NCBI RefSeq assembly: GCF_007752345.1
Contig: NZ_CP036299.1
Location: 1,875,001-1,939,000 of the forward strand
Direction of reading: 5' to 3'
DNA length: 64,000 nucleotides
DNA from: Planctopirus ephydatiae
GTDB lineage: Bacteria; Planctomycetota; Planctomycetia; Planctomycetales; Planctomycetaceae
Shown here: in pieces, positions 39,363-47,862 of the stretch
How the letters are laid out: each line of letters opens with the position of its first letter
How positions within the stretch are numbered: position 1 is the stretch's first letter
Position numbers and translations under genes: made by a program
Notes under the pieces: generated by a model
Database searches by the model: none
Told to the model about the DNA's origin: nothing
Seen by the model: the letters and a program-made list of their open reading frames with translations, nothing else

Positions 39363-39395
39363 AAAAACGCTGTTCGGTTATCCCAACAGGCGTTT
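39363..39395 (-). terminator. Terminator overlapping the 3' end of the phosphatase gene
   Basis: AAACGCTGTT pairs with AACA-G-GCGTTT (one bulge) around a ~10-nt loop, with five T on the minus strand after the stem. The TAA of the phosphatase gene (39378-39380) lies in the loop. Confidence 0.7.
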
Positions 39396-40448
39396 CCACC
39401 AAGACATCTTCTGAGCGGAACCCGAGGGTTGTTCTCTGCGATTTGAGCGAGACGACCCTCGCTTCTTTTCAGAAGCTGTTCTTCCCTGCTCAGCATGTCC
39501 TGAGGGCGTTTTTTGCTCGGCTGATCGATCGCATGGAACTCCATGTGAAGTCGATACCCGCTCGGAGATTCGATTCGATTCAGTTGATATCCCTCGCTGC
39601 GGAGAGACTGCGGCAGAGGGCTGAACGTGAGCACCATTTACTGTTGCTGATGATGATTCGTGATGCCGGGTGGGAATCGATTGATCGACTTGAGTCACAG
39701 CGCGATCAGCCCCGCCGCGACTCTGGAGAATCCGGCACTCTGGAAGAATCACACAGCTCAGTTCGCCACGCAGTCCACCCGTAGTGTCTGTCAGAATTCT
39801 CTTGGGCCGGATAACGACTTCTGCTGTGGGAACGTGCCCGGAGATAACTCGTCGCCAGTTATCGGGCGGGCCATCCTGGGCAGCAAAGGCTTTATCGCAT
39901 AGCCAGGGTGGACGAACGAGCGTCCAGTCTTTGGCATGCAGAATTCTGAGCTGCATTTCTGTCGGCTGATTGGCATCCAGACCGGCATGCACAAAGATGT
40001 TCTCCGGATGTTCCACCACCCAGGGCATCGTTGTCAGAAATTCTTTATGTTCGGGCGGAATGGCCCGGGCCAGACCTTCCAGATCACCCGGCTCAACCCC
40101 GTAAGAACGAAACGTCGGTTCTGAGTCGTAGAATTGAATCCATCGTGGGTTCCATTCGGCAAACTCTGGCGTTGGCACCCAGCCCAGGGCACCGAGCATG
40201 GCCAACTCGTGATTACCAAAGACCACCGTGGTGCGGCGATGTTCTTCCCGGAGTTCAAGAATCCGTTGAATCACCCCGCCAGGATCGGGCCCACGGTCTA
40301 CCAGATCCCCAATCAGAACGATCCATAACTCATCATAGTTGGGTAGCTGTTGAAGTTGCGAAAGGATGGAATTCAACAGGTCGAGTTGACCGTGAACATC
40401 GCCAATCACAGCCACAGGCCCCTGAATACGGGTTGGCCAGGGTTGCAT
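39378..40448 (-). CDS. PPP-family metallophosphoesterase (serine/threonine phosphatase-like)
   Basis: A 356-residue protein. The first ~240 residues have the complete PPP metal-binding set: GDVHGQLD, GDLVDRG, FGNHE, an HAGLD block and ISGHVP. Substrates may be phosphoproteins or dinucleotide polyphosphates. Residues ~245-356 form a low-complexity tail rich in Ser, Arg and Gln, ending MSWWKRLLG, which is not part of the catalytic fold. Convergent with the VWA gene. The terminator sits over the stop codon. Confidence 0.87.
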   Translation of the reverse strand: MQPWPTRIQGPVAVIGDVHGQLDLLNSILSQLQQLPNYDELWIVLIGDLVDRGPDPGGVIQRILELREEHRRTTVVFGNHELAMLGALGWVPTPEFAEWNPRWIQFYDSEPTFRSYGVEPGDLEGLARAIPPEHKEFLTTMPWVVEHPENIFVHAGLDANQPTEMQLRILHAKDWTLVRPPWLCDKAFAAQDGPPDNWRRVISGHVPTAEVVIRPKRILTDTTGGLRGELSCVILPECRILQSRGGADRAVTQVDQSIPTRHHESSSATVNGAHVQPSAAVSPQRGISTESNRISERVSTSHGVPCDRSAEQKTPSGHAEQGRTASEKKRGSSRSNRREQPSGSAQKMSWWKRLLG

Positions 40449-40786
40449 GAATCATCCTTTGGTGGAGTCCTGACTTATGAGAAATCGCAACAACACGGCA
40501 ATCTCGATGACGTCATATTTTGTGCATCGTACCAAATCTGGCGACATGAGATAATCTCAGGTCTTCCTGGCAGCCGAGCAGCACGTCGGATCACCAACAA
40601 ACCAATTCGGCATCGAGAGGGATATCACAGTTTCGTCAGAAAATTCCCTGAGAGCGGCTCTGAGTTCTCAACGCTATGGACTACTGGAAGCCTGTGAGAT
40701 GAGGTAGTCTATTTCCCAGATGATGTATTCGACGAGCAGTAACCGTTGATCTCTGGTGGGGCCTTTCAGTCAGGATTTTTGAGGCT
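40449..40786. other. Divergent intergenic region
   Basis: About 340 bp with no supported gene; promoters of the phosphatase and dehydrogenase are expected. Confidence 0.5.
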
Positions 40787-43700
40787 GTGGAAATCTGGGC
40801 GACTCGAATCAAGGAAGACCTCTCCGGACTGTTTCGGGGCAAGCTCGATGTGAGCCGGGTGGCATCGATTGTTTATTCCCAGGATGGAGGTGTCACTCGT
40901 GAGGCTCCCTGTGGAGTGGCGCAGCCAGAAGATGCCGAAGATCAGGTCGTGCTGGTGCAGTATTGTCATGAGCACAGCATTCCGATGACTGTGCGAGGTG
41001 CAGGAACTTCGCTCTTTGGGCAGTCTCTGGGCCCGGGGTTGATCATTGATGTTTCGGCCAGAATGAACCGTGTGCTCTCGATGAGTGAGCGCACTGTCCG
41101 CGTTGAGCCGGGGATCACTATTGACGAACTGAACCGTCGTTTAAGGCCTTATGGCCGCGAGTTTGGGGTCTATCCTCTGGATTCTGCCGTAGCAACCGTG
41201 GGCGGAGTTGTCGGAGTTGATGGTATCGGGCCGCACGGCTTGCGTCATGGGGCAGCCCACGATCATGTCGCCTCGCTGCAGGTCATGCTTGCCAGAGGGA
41301 CACAGTTTACGGCGGGGTTGGAACCCTTAGCCATGCCCGATCGGCAGGCCCCGGAGAATCAGCCCCATCAGGTCAAACGAACCATCATTTGCCGGCTCGA
41401 ATCGATCTTGAGAAATGAGGCCGCACTGATCAAGGCGTCTCAACCGGGAGTCACGCTGCTGCGCAGGGGAGGCTATCAATTACGGGGAGTTCTGACGGAA
41501 GAGCGGCTCGATTTGTGCCGCCTGCTGGTCGGTTCCGAAGGCACCCTGGGTTTGTATACAGGGATCACGCTGCATACGACCCCATTGCCAGCCCATCGCG
41601 GCGTTCTGCTGTTACTTTGCCCGACACTTGATTCAGCCATTGAAGTGGTGCATCAGGTTCGAGTGATGGAGCCGGCAGCCTGTGACCTCGTCGATCGCAG
41701 AATCCTGACTCTGGCACGAGAACTCGATGACCGGTTTCTGATGATTATTCCTCCGACCATAGAAGCTGCAGTGCTGATTGAAGTGACAGCCGAGACGGAA
41801 TCGGAGTGTCGCGAACAGTTGACCAGCCTCAGACGCTGCACCGCACGCATTGCGGAAGGGCATTTAACAGCCTATGAAGCGAATTCGCTCAGTGATGTCG
41901 AGTTTCTCTGGTCGCTTTCCCGCAAGATTCTTCCCCAACTGGAAAAGCCTCGTGGCGGCATGCGGACTGTGCGGATCTTTGATGATCTGGTGGTTCCGCC
42001 ACAAGCACTCGCGGAATTTCTGGCCAAGGCCCATAAAGCTTTTCAAATGGCCGATATCTCGGCGGTCATGTATTCGCATGCTGCCATGGGTGTCGTTCAC
42101 TTTCGACCTTTGCTGACAGATCGAGCGGCATGGCCTGTTGCCGCTTTAGAGCAGTTGCAGTATGCATTGTATGAAGCCGCCTGGTCTCTGGGTGGTTGTA
42201 TCGGCAGTACTCAAGGTCTGGGCAGCTTGCGAACCAGCGCTCTGCGAGAGCAGTATGGTTCTTTGTGCGATATCTTCAAAGAGGTCAAAAACATCTTTGA
42301 TCCTGAAGGATTGCTGGCTCCCGGGCATGTTGTCCCTGCCGCAGCGCGTGTCGGTTGGGGAACGGCTTTTTCCTCTGCCAGTCAGCAGGCAAGAGCTGTG
42401 GATCCCATTCACTTTTCTGGCCGGGAATTGAAGTCGACTTTTGAGCAGGAACTGCCAGCTCAAGCTCCTACCGGCGAACTGGTGGAGTTATGCCACTCCT
42501 GGCCCCAGGGAGAAGCGATTGAGGCCGTCAATGCCTGCAATGGCTGCGGAAACTGCCGTCGTGAAGACCGTAATCATCGCATGTGCCCGTTCTTTCATTT
42601 GACCCATCAGGAGGTCTCCAGTCCACGAGCCAAAGCGGTAGTGTTTCGAGATATTCTTTCTGGCAGGCTTGCGCCAGAAACGCTGACTCGCCCGGAAATG
42701 CTCCCTATTCTCAATTCGTGCTTTAACTGCCAGCAATGTTCACTCGAATGCCCTTCCCATGTTGATATCCCGCGAATGGCCATCGAATTGAAAGGTCAGG
42801 CGGCATCTCAACAGGGTGTTTCCCGAGTCGACTGGCTCCTTTCGCGGCCTGATGTCTGGGGGCCATGGGGGAGTTGGTTAGCACCAGTCCTCAACCCATT
42901 GCTCAACTGGGGCACGTTTCGCCGGGTTTTGGAATTGCTGACAGGAGTCGCCAGAGAGCGGCGATTACCACTTTTCTCTCGAAAATCTTTTCTCCAGCAA
43001 ACCGCCCAACAAGCCGTTGAGGTTCCGCGATCTGCTTCTGAGCCGGTTGCAGCAGAGAAAGAGCCACTTCAGCCAGTGGTTTACTTTGTCGATCATTTTG
43101 CGAACTACCACGATACAGAACTAGCCATGGCGTTCAGCCGTGTCCTGGAGCATCTGGGGTTTGAGCTCATTGTGCCGACAGGACAGTTGGCCTCCGGGAT
43201 GGCCTTGATCTCGGCTGGTGAGTTGCCAGCGGCACGTGAACTAGCAATGGAAAATCTGCGAGTGCTGGCCCCTCATGCTCGTGACGGGTTACGGATTATC
43301 TGTACTGAGCCAACGGCGGCTTTGTGTTTGAAGAAGGAATATCCCAGGCTGACTCAACATCCAGATGCCGACCTGGTGGCACAACAGACCGTGGAAGCGG
43401 GGGCATTTTTAGCAGAATTAGCGGCAATTGGGCGTTTACCAATACCGACAGAACCTCTCGCGATGACCCCCTTGCGGGCGGTGTACCATACACCCTGCCA
43501 TTTGAAATCACTCGGCGAAAGACAGCCTCTTCTGGAGATCTGCCGACTGATTCCCAAGCTGGAACTGCATGCCGTCGAACGGGGCTGTTCGGGAATGGCC
43601 GGCACCTTTGGGCTGTCGAGCAAAAATTTCCAGACCTCGATGAAAATCGGCCATGAACTCATGGAAACCATGCGATCCCGTGATTGGGATTTTGGCGTGA

Positions 43701-43849
43701 CGGAATGTAGTGGCTGTCGTTTGCAGATGACCCAACGCACTTCCACGCCCACATTACATCCCATCAAGCTGATGGCGATGGCTTATGGTCTCATGCCGGA
43801 ACTCAAGGCTCGGTTCAAGCACCAGACCAGAAAATATACTCTCGAATGA
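40787..43849 (+). CDS. FAD- and 4Fe-4S-containing 2-hydroxyacid dehydrogenase (YdiJ/D-lactate dehydrogenase-like)
   Basis: A 1020-residue oxidoreductase close in length and layout to E. coli YdiJ. The PCMH-type FAD domain (about residues 35-290) has VRGAGTSLFGQ and a glycine-rich VATVGGVVGVDGIG, followed by the FAD-oxidase C-terminal domain. Two ferredoxin-type Cys clusters follow (CNGCGNC from residue 584; CFNCQQCSLECP from 645), then CCG-type segments (HTPCHLKSLG; GCSGMAGTFG, with one Cys changed to Ser). It probably oxidises D-lactate, glycolate or D-2-hydroxyglutarate and passes electrons to the respiratory chain. The start is GTG 40787 with an AGGA about 12 nt upstream. Confidence 0.87.
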   Translation: MEIWATRIKEDLSGLFRGKLDVSRVASIVYSQDGGVTREAPCGVAQPEDAEDQVVLVQYCHEHSIPMTVRGAGTSLFGQSLGPGLIIDVSARMNRVLSMSERTVRVEPGITIDELNRRLRPYGREFGVYPLDSAVATVGGVVGVDGIGPHGLRHGAAHDHVASLQVMLARGTQFTAGLEPLAMPDRQAPENQPHQVKRTIICRLESILRNEAALIKASQPGVTLLRRGGYQLRGVLTEERLDLCRLLVGSEGTLGLYTGITLHTTPLPAHRGVLLLLCPTLDSAIEVVHQVRVMEPAACDLVDRRILTLARELDDRFLMIIPPTIEAAVLIEVTAETESECREQLTSLRRCTARIAEGHLTAYEANSLSDVEFLWSLSRKILPQLEKPRGGMRTVRIFDDLVVPPQALAEFLAKAHKAFQMADISAVMYSHAAMGVVHFRPLLTDRAAWPVAALEQLQYALYEAAWSLGGCIGSTQGLGSLRTSALREQYGSLCDIFKEVKNIFDPEGLLAPGHVVPAAARVGWGTAFSSASQQARAVDPIHFSGRELKSTFEQELPAQAPTGELVELCHSWPQGEAIEAVNACNGCGNCRREDRNHRMCPFFHLTHQEVSSPRAKAVVFRDILSGRLAPETLTRPEMLPILNSCFNCQQCSLECPSHVDIPRMAIELKGQAASQQGVSRVDWLLSRPDVWGPWGSWLAPVLNPLLNWGTFRRVLELLTGVARERRLPLFSRKSFLQQTAQQAVEVPRSASEPVAAEKEPLQPVVYFVDHFANYHDTELAMAFSRVLEHLGFELIVPTGQLASGMALISAGELPAARELAMENLRVLAPHARDGLRIICTEPTAALCLKKEYPRLTQHPDADLVAQQTVEAGAFLAELAAIGRLPIPTEPLAMTPLRAVYHTPCHLKSLGERQPLLEICRLIPKLELHAVERGCSGMAGTFGLSSKNFQTSMKIGHELMETMRSRDWDFGVTECSGCRLQMTQRTSTPTLHPIKLMAMAYGLMPELKARFKHQTRKYTLE

Positions 43850-44008
43850 TGGAAATTCCGCGCCGATTAAATACCCAAATTTTTTACGGGAATAGTAAAA
43901 TCAGGGTGCGGCACATGGAAGTTGTCCTCGGTTCGTAATGAATCCCGTTGTCAATCAGTGACCAGACCTGTGCCAGCAGATTTCATTTCCGCTTCAGGAG
44001 GTGATCCG

Positions 44009-44287
44009 ATGAATTCCAGTGTCATTCATGAACAGGTTGTGGACGTGCAATTGTTTGCCCTGGCACGGGAACTCACCAATGTCGCCAGGGTTTCGCTCGA
44101 AGTTCCTGTCGAAGGGCGACCTGTGACAATCGCAGATGTTCAGCACGCTCTCATGACCCGATTTCCGCGGCTGGCTTCCCTCGGGTCGAAGCTGCTCTTT
44201 GCCGTCGGGACTCAGTACGCAGATGAAAATACCGTGGTTCAACCCGGCGAGCCGGTCGCCTGTTTTCCACCCGTGAGTGGGGGATAA
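44009..44287 (+). CDS. moaD: Molybdopterin synthase small subunit
   Basis: Ubiquitin-fold sulfur carrier (92 aa) for molybdopterin synthesis. The protein begins MNSSVIHEQVVDVQLFALAR and ends in PPVSGG; the C-terminal Gly-Gly is the site that becomes a thiocarboxylate. An excellent Shine-Dalgarno sequence (AGGAGGTGAT) fixes the ATG at 44009, although the frame is open to 43922. It pairs with moaE just downstream. Confidence 0.9.
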   Translation: MNSSVIHEQVVDVQLFALARELTNVARVSLEVPVEGRPVTIADVQHALMTRFPRLASLGSKLLFAVGTQYADENTVVQPGEPVACFPPVSGG

Positions 44288-44373
44288 GCCCTACCTGGTG
44301 CATGTGCGCTCGCCTTGAATGCCAAATCTCGCCAGTCATCAGCTTTGTATCAGTGGAAAAAGCCAGGAGCAAG

Positions 44374-44781
44374 ATGCCAAAACTGACTGAACAACCGATT
44401 GAATCACAGCAGTTGCTTTTCGCTGTCCAGACAACACAAGCGGGGGCCGTGATCCTGTTTCTGGGAACCGTGCGGGAGTTTACGAATCAGCGACAGACCC
44501 TGGCTCTCGATTACGAAGCATTCGCACCCATGGCGATTGCCGAGATGGAGCGAATTGAAGCCGAGGCCCGCGAAAAGTGGTTGGTGGCGAAGATCGAGAC
44601 CATCCATCGGCTCGGCCACCTGACGTTGGGCGAAATCAGCGTGGGAGTCGCAGTCTCTGCTCCTCATCGCGATGCCGCCTTTGCCGCGGGGCAATATGTT
44701 ATTGATGAGTTGAAGCGGCGTGTTCCTATCTGGAAGAAAGAGAACTGGTCCGATGGAAGCCAGGAATGGGTTCATCCCTGA
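44374..44781 (+). CDS. moaE: Molybdopterin synthase catalytic subunit
   Basis: Large subunit of molybdopterin synthase (135 aa); with MoaD it converts cyclic pyranopterin monophosphate to molybdopterin. Characteristic segments are VILFLGTVREFTNQR, LDYEAFAPMA, HRLGHLTLGE, VAVSAPHRDAAF and the active-site Lys region VPIWKKENW. ATG 44374 is preceded by AGGAG; an upstream in-frame ATG at 44302 is less likely. It follows moaD by 86 bp and is probably cotranscribed. Other moa/moe genes are not in the window. Confidence 0.93.
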   Translation: MPKLTEQPIESQQLLFAVQTTQAGAVILFLGTVREFTNQRQTLALDYEAFAPMAIAEMERIEAEAREKWLVAKIETIHRLGHLTLGEISVGVAVSAPHRDAAFAAGQYVIDELKRRVPIWKKENWSDGSQEWVHP

Positions 44782-44877
44782 TCGATCGGCATTTGAGTGA
44801 TCGGTCGCAGGGCATCTTCCAACCTGAAGAATGCTCAGTGCTTGCCAGAATCGTTATCCAGAATCGTTAACGAACAG

Positions 44878-44910
44878 AAAAAGAGCTGCCGGAAGTGATC
44901 CAGCAGCCCT
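44878..44910 (-). terminator. Rho-independent terminator of rpsR
   Basis: On the minus strand AGGGCTGCTGG pairs with CCGGCAGCTCT (11 bp, two G-U) around a 7-nt loop and is followed by TTTTT. Confidence 0.8.
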
Positions 44911-44993
44911 CTGAGAATTTCTGATAGTATGAGCCGCAATAATCAGTGCCTGGCAATGAACTCAGAGACTGATCTGGTCATCCCTGCACAACT

Positions 44994-45278
44994 TTACTCT
45001 TCTGCCACGTAGGGGAGAAGTCCCATGAAGCGAGCTCGAAGAACGGCATCACGCACCACACGCTGATACTTCACGCAGGTGCCCGTCTTACGGCGAGCCA
45101 GCAGATTGCCTTCGCGGTCAATCATGGCGCGGAGTGTTTTGAGATCTTTGTAATCGACAAAGATCGGACGTGGTGGCTTATCGCAGCCATCCGGACAGAA
45201 GCGGCACTTGAGCTTCTTCTTGAGTCGCTGACGCTTCTTGCGAAGCTTCTTGATTTCGGTTTTGGTGTACTGGGCCAT
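44994..45278 (-). CDS. rpsR: 30S ribosomal protein bS18
   Basis: Small-subunit ribosomal protein of 94 aa. [18 protein letters not shown] and the basic C-terminal part ([20 protein letters not shown]) match the family. Near the N-terminus CRFCPDGC supplies Cys residues that could bind zinc, as in Cys-containing paralogues of bS18. It stands alone, away from rpsF, ssb and rplI with which it is often linked. A GAGAGGAAA site precedes the ATG. Confidence 0.95.
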   Translation of the reverse strand: MAQYTKTEIKKLRKKRQRLKKKLKCRFCPDGCDKPPRPIFVDYKDLKTLRAMIDREGNLLARRKTGTCVKYQRVVRDAVLRARFMGLLPYVAEE

Positions 45279-45609
45279 TCGTTTCCTCTCGTTGGGCGAC
45301 CTGAAAAATCAGGCCCGTCTCTGAACATTTTTCAGAAACGCTTCGATGTGGCAGACATTTCTTTTTCAAAATCTCTGCATTGCTTAGTAATTGAGCATTA
45401 TCGCAACAGTGAGAAAGTTTGCAACTGTCGCCCCATCTCACTGCAAAGTCTTTGTAAGTTATTTCTGGGTTTATTGTTACGGTCAACCTTAAAGGCTAGC
45501 AAGAATCCTGAAGCTTCGGCATAAGCTTTTCTGCCATTGGGATTTGACACATCGACGCGAAGAGATTCTCAAAACTTCAGCCCGCAAGACGCGGCAAGGG
45601 CATGCATTC
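45279..45609. other. Divergent rpsR/M28 peptidase intergenic region
   Basis: Holds a candidate rpsR promoter (next entry) and a leader of about 115 nt. I see no gene. Confidence 0.5.
45397..45424 (-). promoter_or_regulatory. Candidate sigma-70 promoter of rpsR
   Basis: On the minus strand TTGCAA (45424-45419) is followed after 16 bp by GATAAT (45402-45397), giving 4/6 and 5/6 matches to the -35 and -10 consensus. Confidence 0.45.
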
Positions 45610-47319
45610 ATGAATTCTGGACATCCAGCAAGTGACGGTGATTGGAAACGCTGCGGACTGAGCCATGACCGGATCTTCGGACATGTACTCTCACTCGAGC
45701 TGTGGCTTTGCCTGCTGACGCTTATCGTCTGGCATGTGCCGAGCCACCCTCAAACGCTGAAGGCTGGCGAAGCACAGGTCTCTCGAGCAGGAGTTCTCCA
45801 GAAGCCGGATGTTCTGACGGCCGCTAATGCTGAAGCCAACGAAGCGCTCAACAGCAAAACTCACTCTTCCGCCTCTTCCGCCGAAAGCCTGATCCATCGC
45901 GATGCCATCCGGCAGACGGTCGGAGTTCTGGCCAGCGATGCATTAGAAGGCCGTCAGGCGGGAAGTCGCGGCGGTCAGGCAGCGGCGGCTTACCTTGTAA
46001 CCGAACTCAAGAAAACCGCTCTTGAGCCGGCTGGCACATTTCAGTGGTATCAGGAATTCGGGAATAACTGCCGCAACATTCTCGCGAAGAAAACCGGCAG
46101 TGATCCCGCGTTGCGAGAGGAAGTGATTCTCCTGGGAGCCCATTTCGATCATGTGGGTTATGGGAATGTGAACAACAGCCGGGGTGGCGTGGGACAGATT
46201 CACAACGGGGCCGACGATAACGCCAGTGGCACATCACTCCTGTTGAGTATGGCCCGTGCTCTGGATGCACACCCTCCACTGAGGCGTACGGTCATCATTG
46301 CCTTTTGGGATTCGGAAGAAAACGGGTTGATCGGCTCGACTCACTGGGTGAACAGCGGCTTAGTTCGCACGGATCGAATTCGCGCAGTGATCAATACCGA
46401 CATGGTAGGCCGTTTGCGCAACGATACCATCAAGGTGCAGGGGTGGCGTTCGATGGCGGGGTTTCGCGAGATCCTTGCCCGGGCCAATCAGAGCTCGAAG
46501 CTGCGCATCAAATTTGATGACACGGTCAATTCCGATTCCGATCACTGGCCATTTTACAGCCGCCGGATCCCGGCCTTGCAGGTCGATACAGAGCTGCACG
46601 AAGACTATCACCGCCCCACAGACGATGCCGACCGAATTGATTTTGAAGGCATCGAGCGAATTTCCCGCTGGATCTTTCGTGCAGTGCTTACCCTGGGAAA
46701 TCAGGACACAATCCCAGCTTTTCGAAATGAAGTTCTTCAGGAAAGCCAACGTGGTGTCCAGTATGTCACTCCTCTGGCGGCAACCCCTCCCAGACTCGGG
46801 CTCACCTGGAAAAACGAACCGGCCGAGCAAGGTGAAATCGTGATCGATTATGTGCGCCCCGGCTCAGCCGCTACATTGGCTGGCATTGAAGTCGGCGAGC
46901 GCATCATTTCATTTGGCCCATTTACCGAATTGAATACACAACGACTGAAATCTCTGGTGGTGACAGCTCCACCTGTCGTGCCTGTCACTCTCAGGAAACC
47001 CGATGGGACTCAGCGAGAGGTCACTCTTCATCTGGCGGGTTCCGCGATCCGCGTCGGTGTGGCGACTCGCTCTGATCCCGCCATGCCCCACGTGGTGGGT
47101 GTCACCGATGTGATCCCCTTTTCACCCGCGGCAGCAGCAGGATTGGTTCCAGGAGATTGGATCTATCAGGTGGCTGGTCAACCCGTGGGGTCCATTCAAA
47201 AATGGAGACAAACTGCGGACCAGATGACAGAACCTACAGAACTGGAAGTTGAGAATATGGGGCAGCTACGCAAAGTGATTGTCACCCCAATTCTCTTCAG
47301 CGGGTCGAGCGGCTCATGA
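45610..47319 (+). CDS. Exported M28 family zinc aminopeptidase with PDZ domains
   Basis: A ~569-residue metallopeptidase. A hydrophobic segment (LELWLCLLTLIVWHV, about residues 28-42) implies export or anchoring. The M28 core carries the zinc ligands and catalytic acid: HFDHVG, NGADDNASG, DSEENGLIGS, NTDMVG and EDYHRPTDD. Two PDZ-like regions follow: one around VRPGSAATLAGIEVGERI and one around SPAAAAGLVPGDWIYQVAG. It probably degrades peptides in the periplasm or outside the cell. ATG 45610 is the best start; the frame is open to 45544. Confidence 0.88.
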   Translation: MNSGHPASDGDWKRCGLSHDRIFGHVLSLELWLCLLTLIVWHVPSHPQTLKAGEAQVSRAGVLQKPDVLTAANAEANEALNSKTHSSASSAESLIHRDAIRQTVGVLASDALEGRQAGSRGGQAAAAYLVTELKKTALEPAGTFQWYQEFGNNCRNILAKKTGSDPALREEVILLGAHFDHVGYGNVNNSRGGVGQIHNGADDNASGTSLLLSMARALDAHPPLRRTVIIAFWDSEENGLIGSTHWVNSGLVRTDRIRAVINTDMVGRLRNDTIKVQGWRSMAGFREILARANQSSKLRIKFDDTVNSDSDHWPFYSRRIPALQVDTELHEDYHRPTDDADRIDFEGIERISRWIFRAVLTLGNQDTIPAFRNEVLQESQRGVQYVTPLAATPPRLGLTWKNEPAEQGEIVIDYVRPGSAATLAGIEVGERIISFGPFTELNTQRLKSLVVTAPPVVPVTLRKPDGTQREVTLHLAGSAIRVGVATRSDPAMPHVVGVTDVIPFSPAAAAGLVPGDWIYQVAGQPVGSIQKWRQTADQMTEPTELEVENMGQLRKVIVTPILFSGSSGS

Positions 47320-47862
47320 TGCGGAATACATGCCCTGGCAAATCATTGGTTGCAAAAAGTAAATCGAAGTGGCTGAAGTGTCGCGAACTGGGCTAATGAA
47401 AGATCGGCAGATCATGCTTTGGAATGGGCAATTGTCAGAGTTTTTTGCAATAGTACGCCTGAGGGAAGCAGCTTTTGCATGATTGATGCTGAAGTGTGGA
47501 ACTGGCCATGTTAACGTTTCAATTCGAGTTCGATTCCTGTTCAATCCACCCTCATGATCCTGCCGAAAAGTCGCGTATAAGGCAGAACTCTCAGGGATTG
47601 ATTGAAAAACATCTTTGAGACGTTCGGCCGATTTGGCCGGTCGTGTCTCTCAGATATTCAAATAAGACAGCGTTGATGGAAAGTTGACGCATGATAATGG
47701 CCTGAAGGAAGCTCTCCTTGGAGAAGACCTTTGGCCATCAGGCATTTGTTCGAAGTCAGCTTGGATGCTGCCGTCAGTCTTTCCTGTACAAAGGCTTGAA
47801 AACGTATGTGGTGCGTATCTGCGGGCACAGCGATCCGAGTTCGTCGTCAAGGAATACTTCGA
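47320..47862. other. Gap upstream of the exported Pro-rich protein gene
   Basis: About 540 bp between two plus-strand genes. I see no supportable gene, terminator or repeat. Confidence 0.5.
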
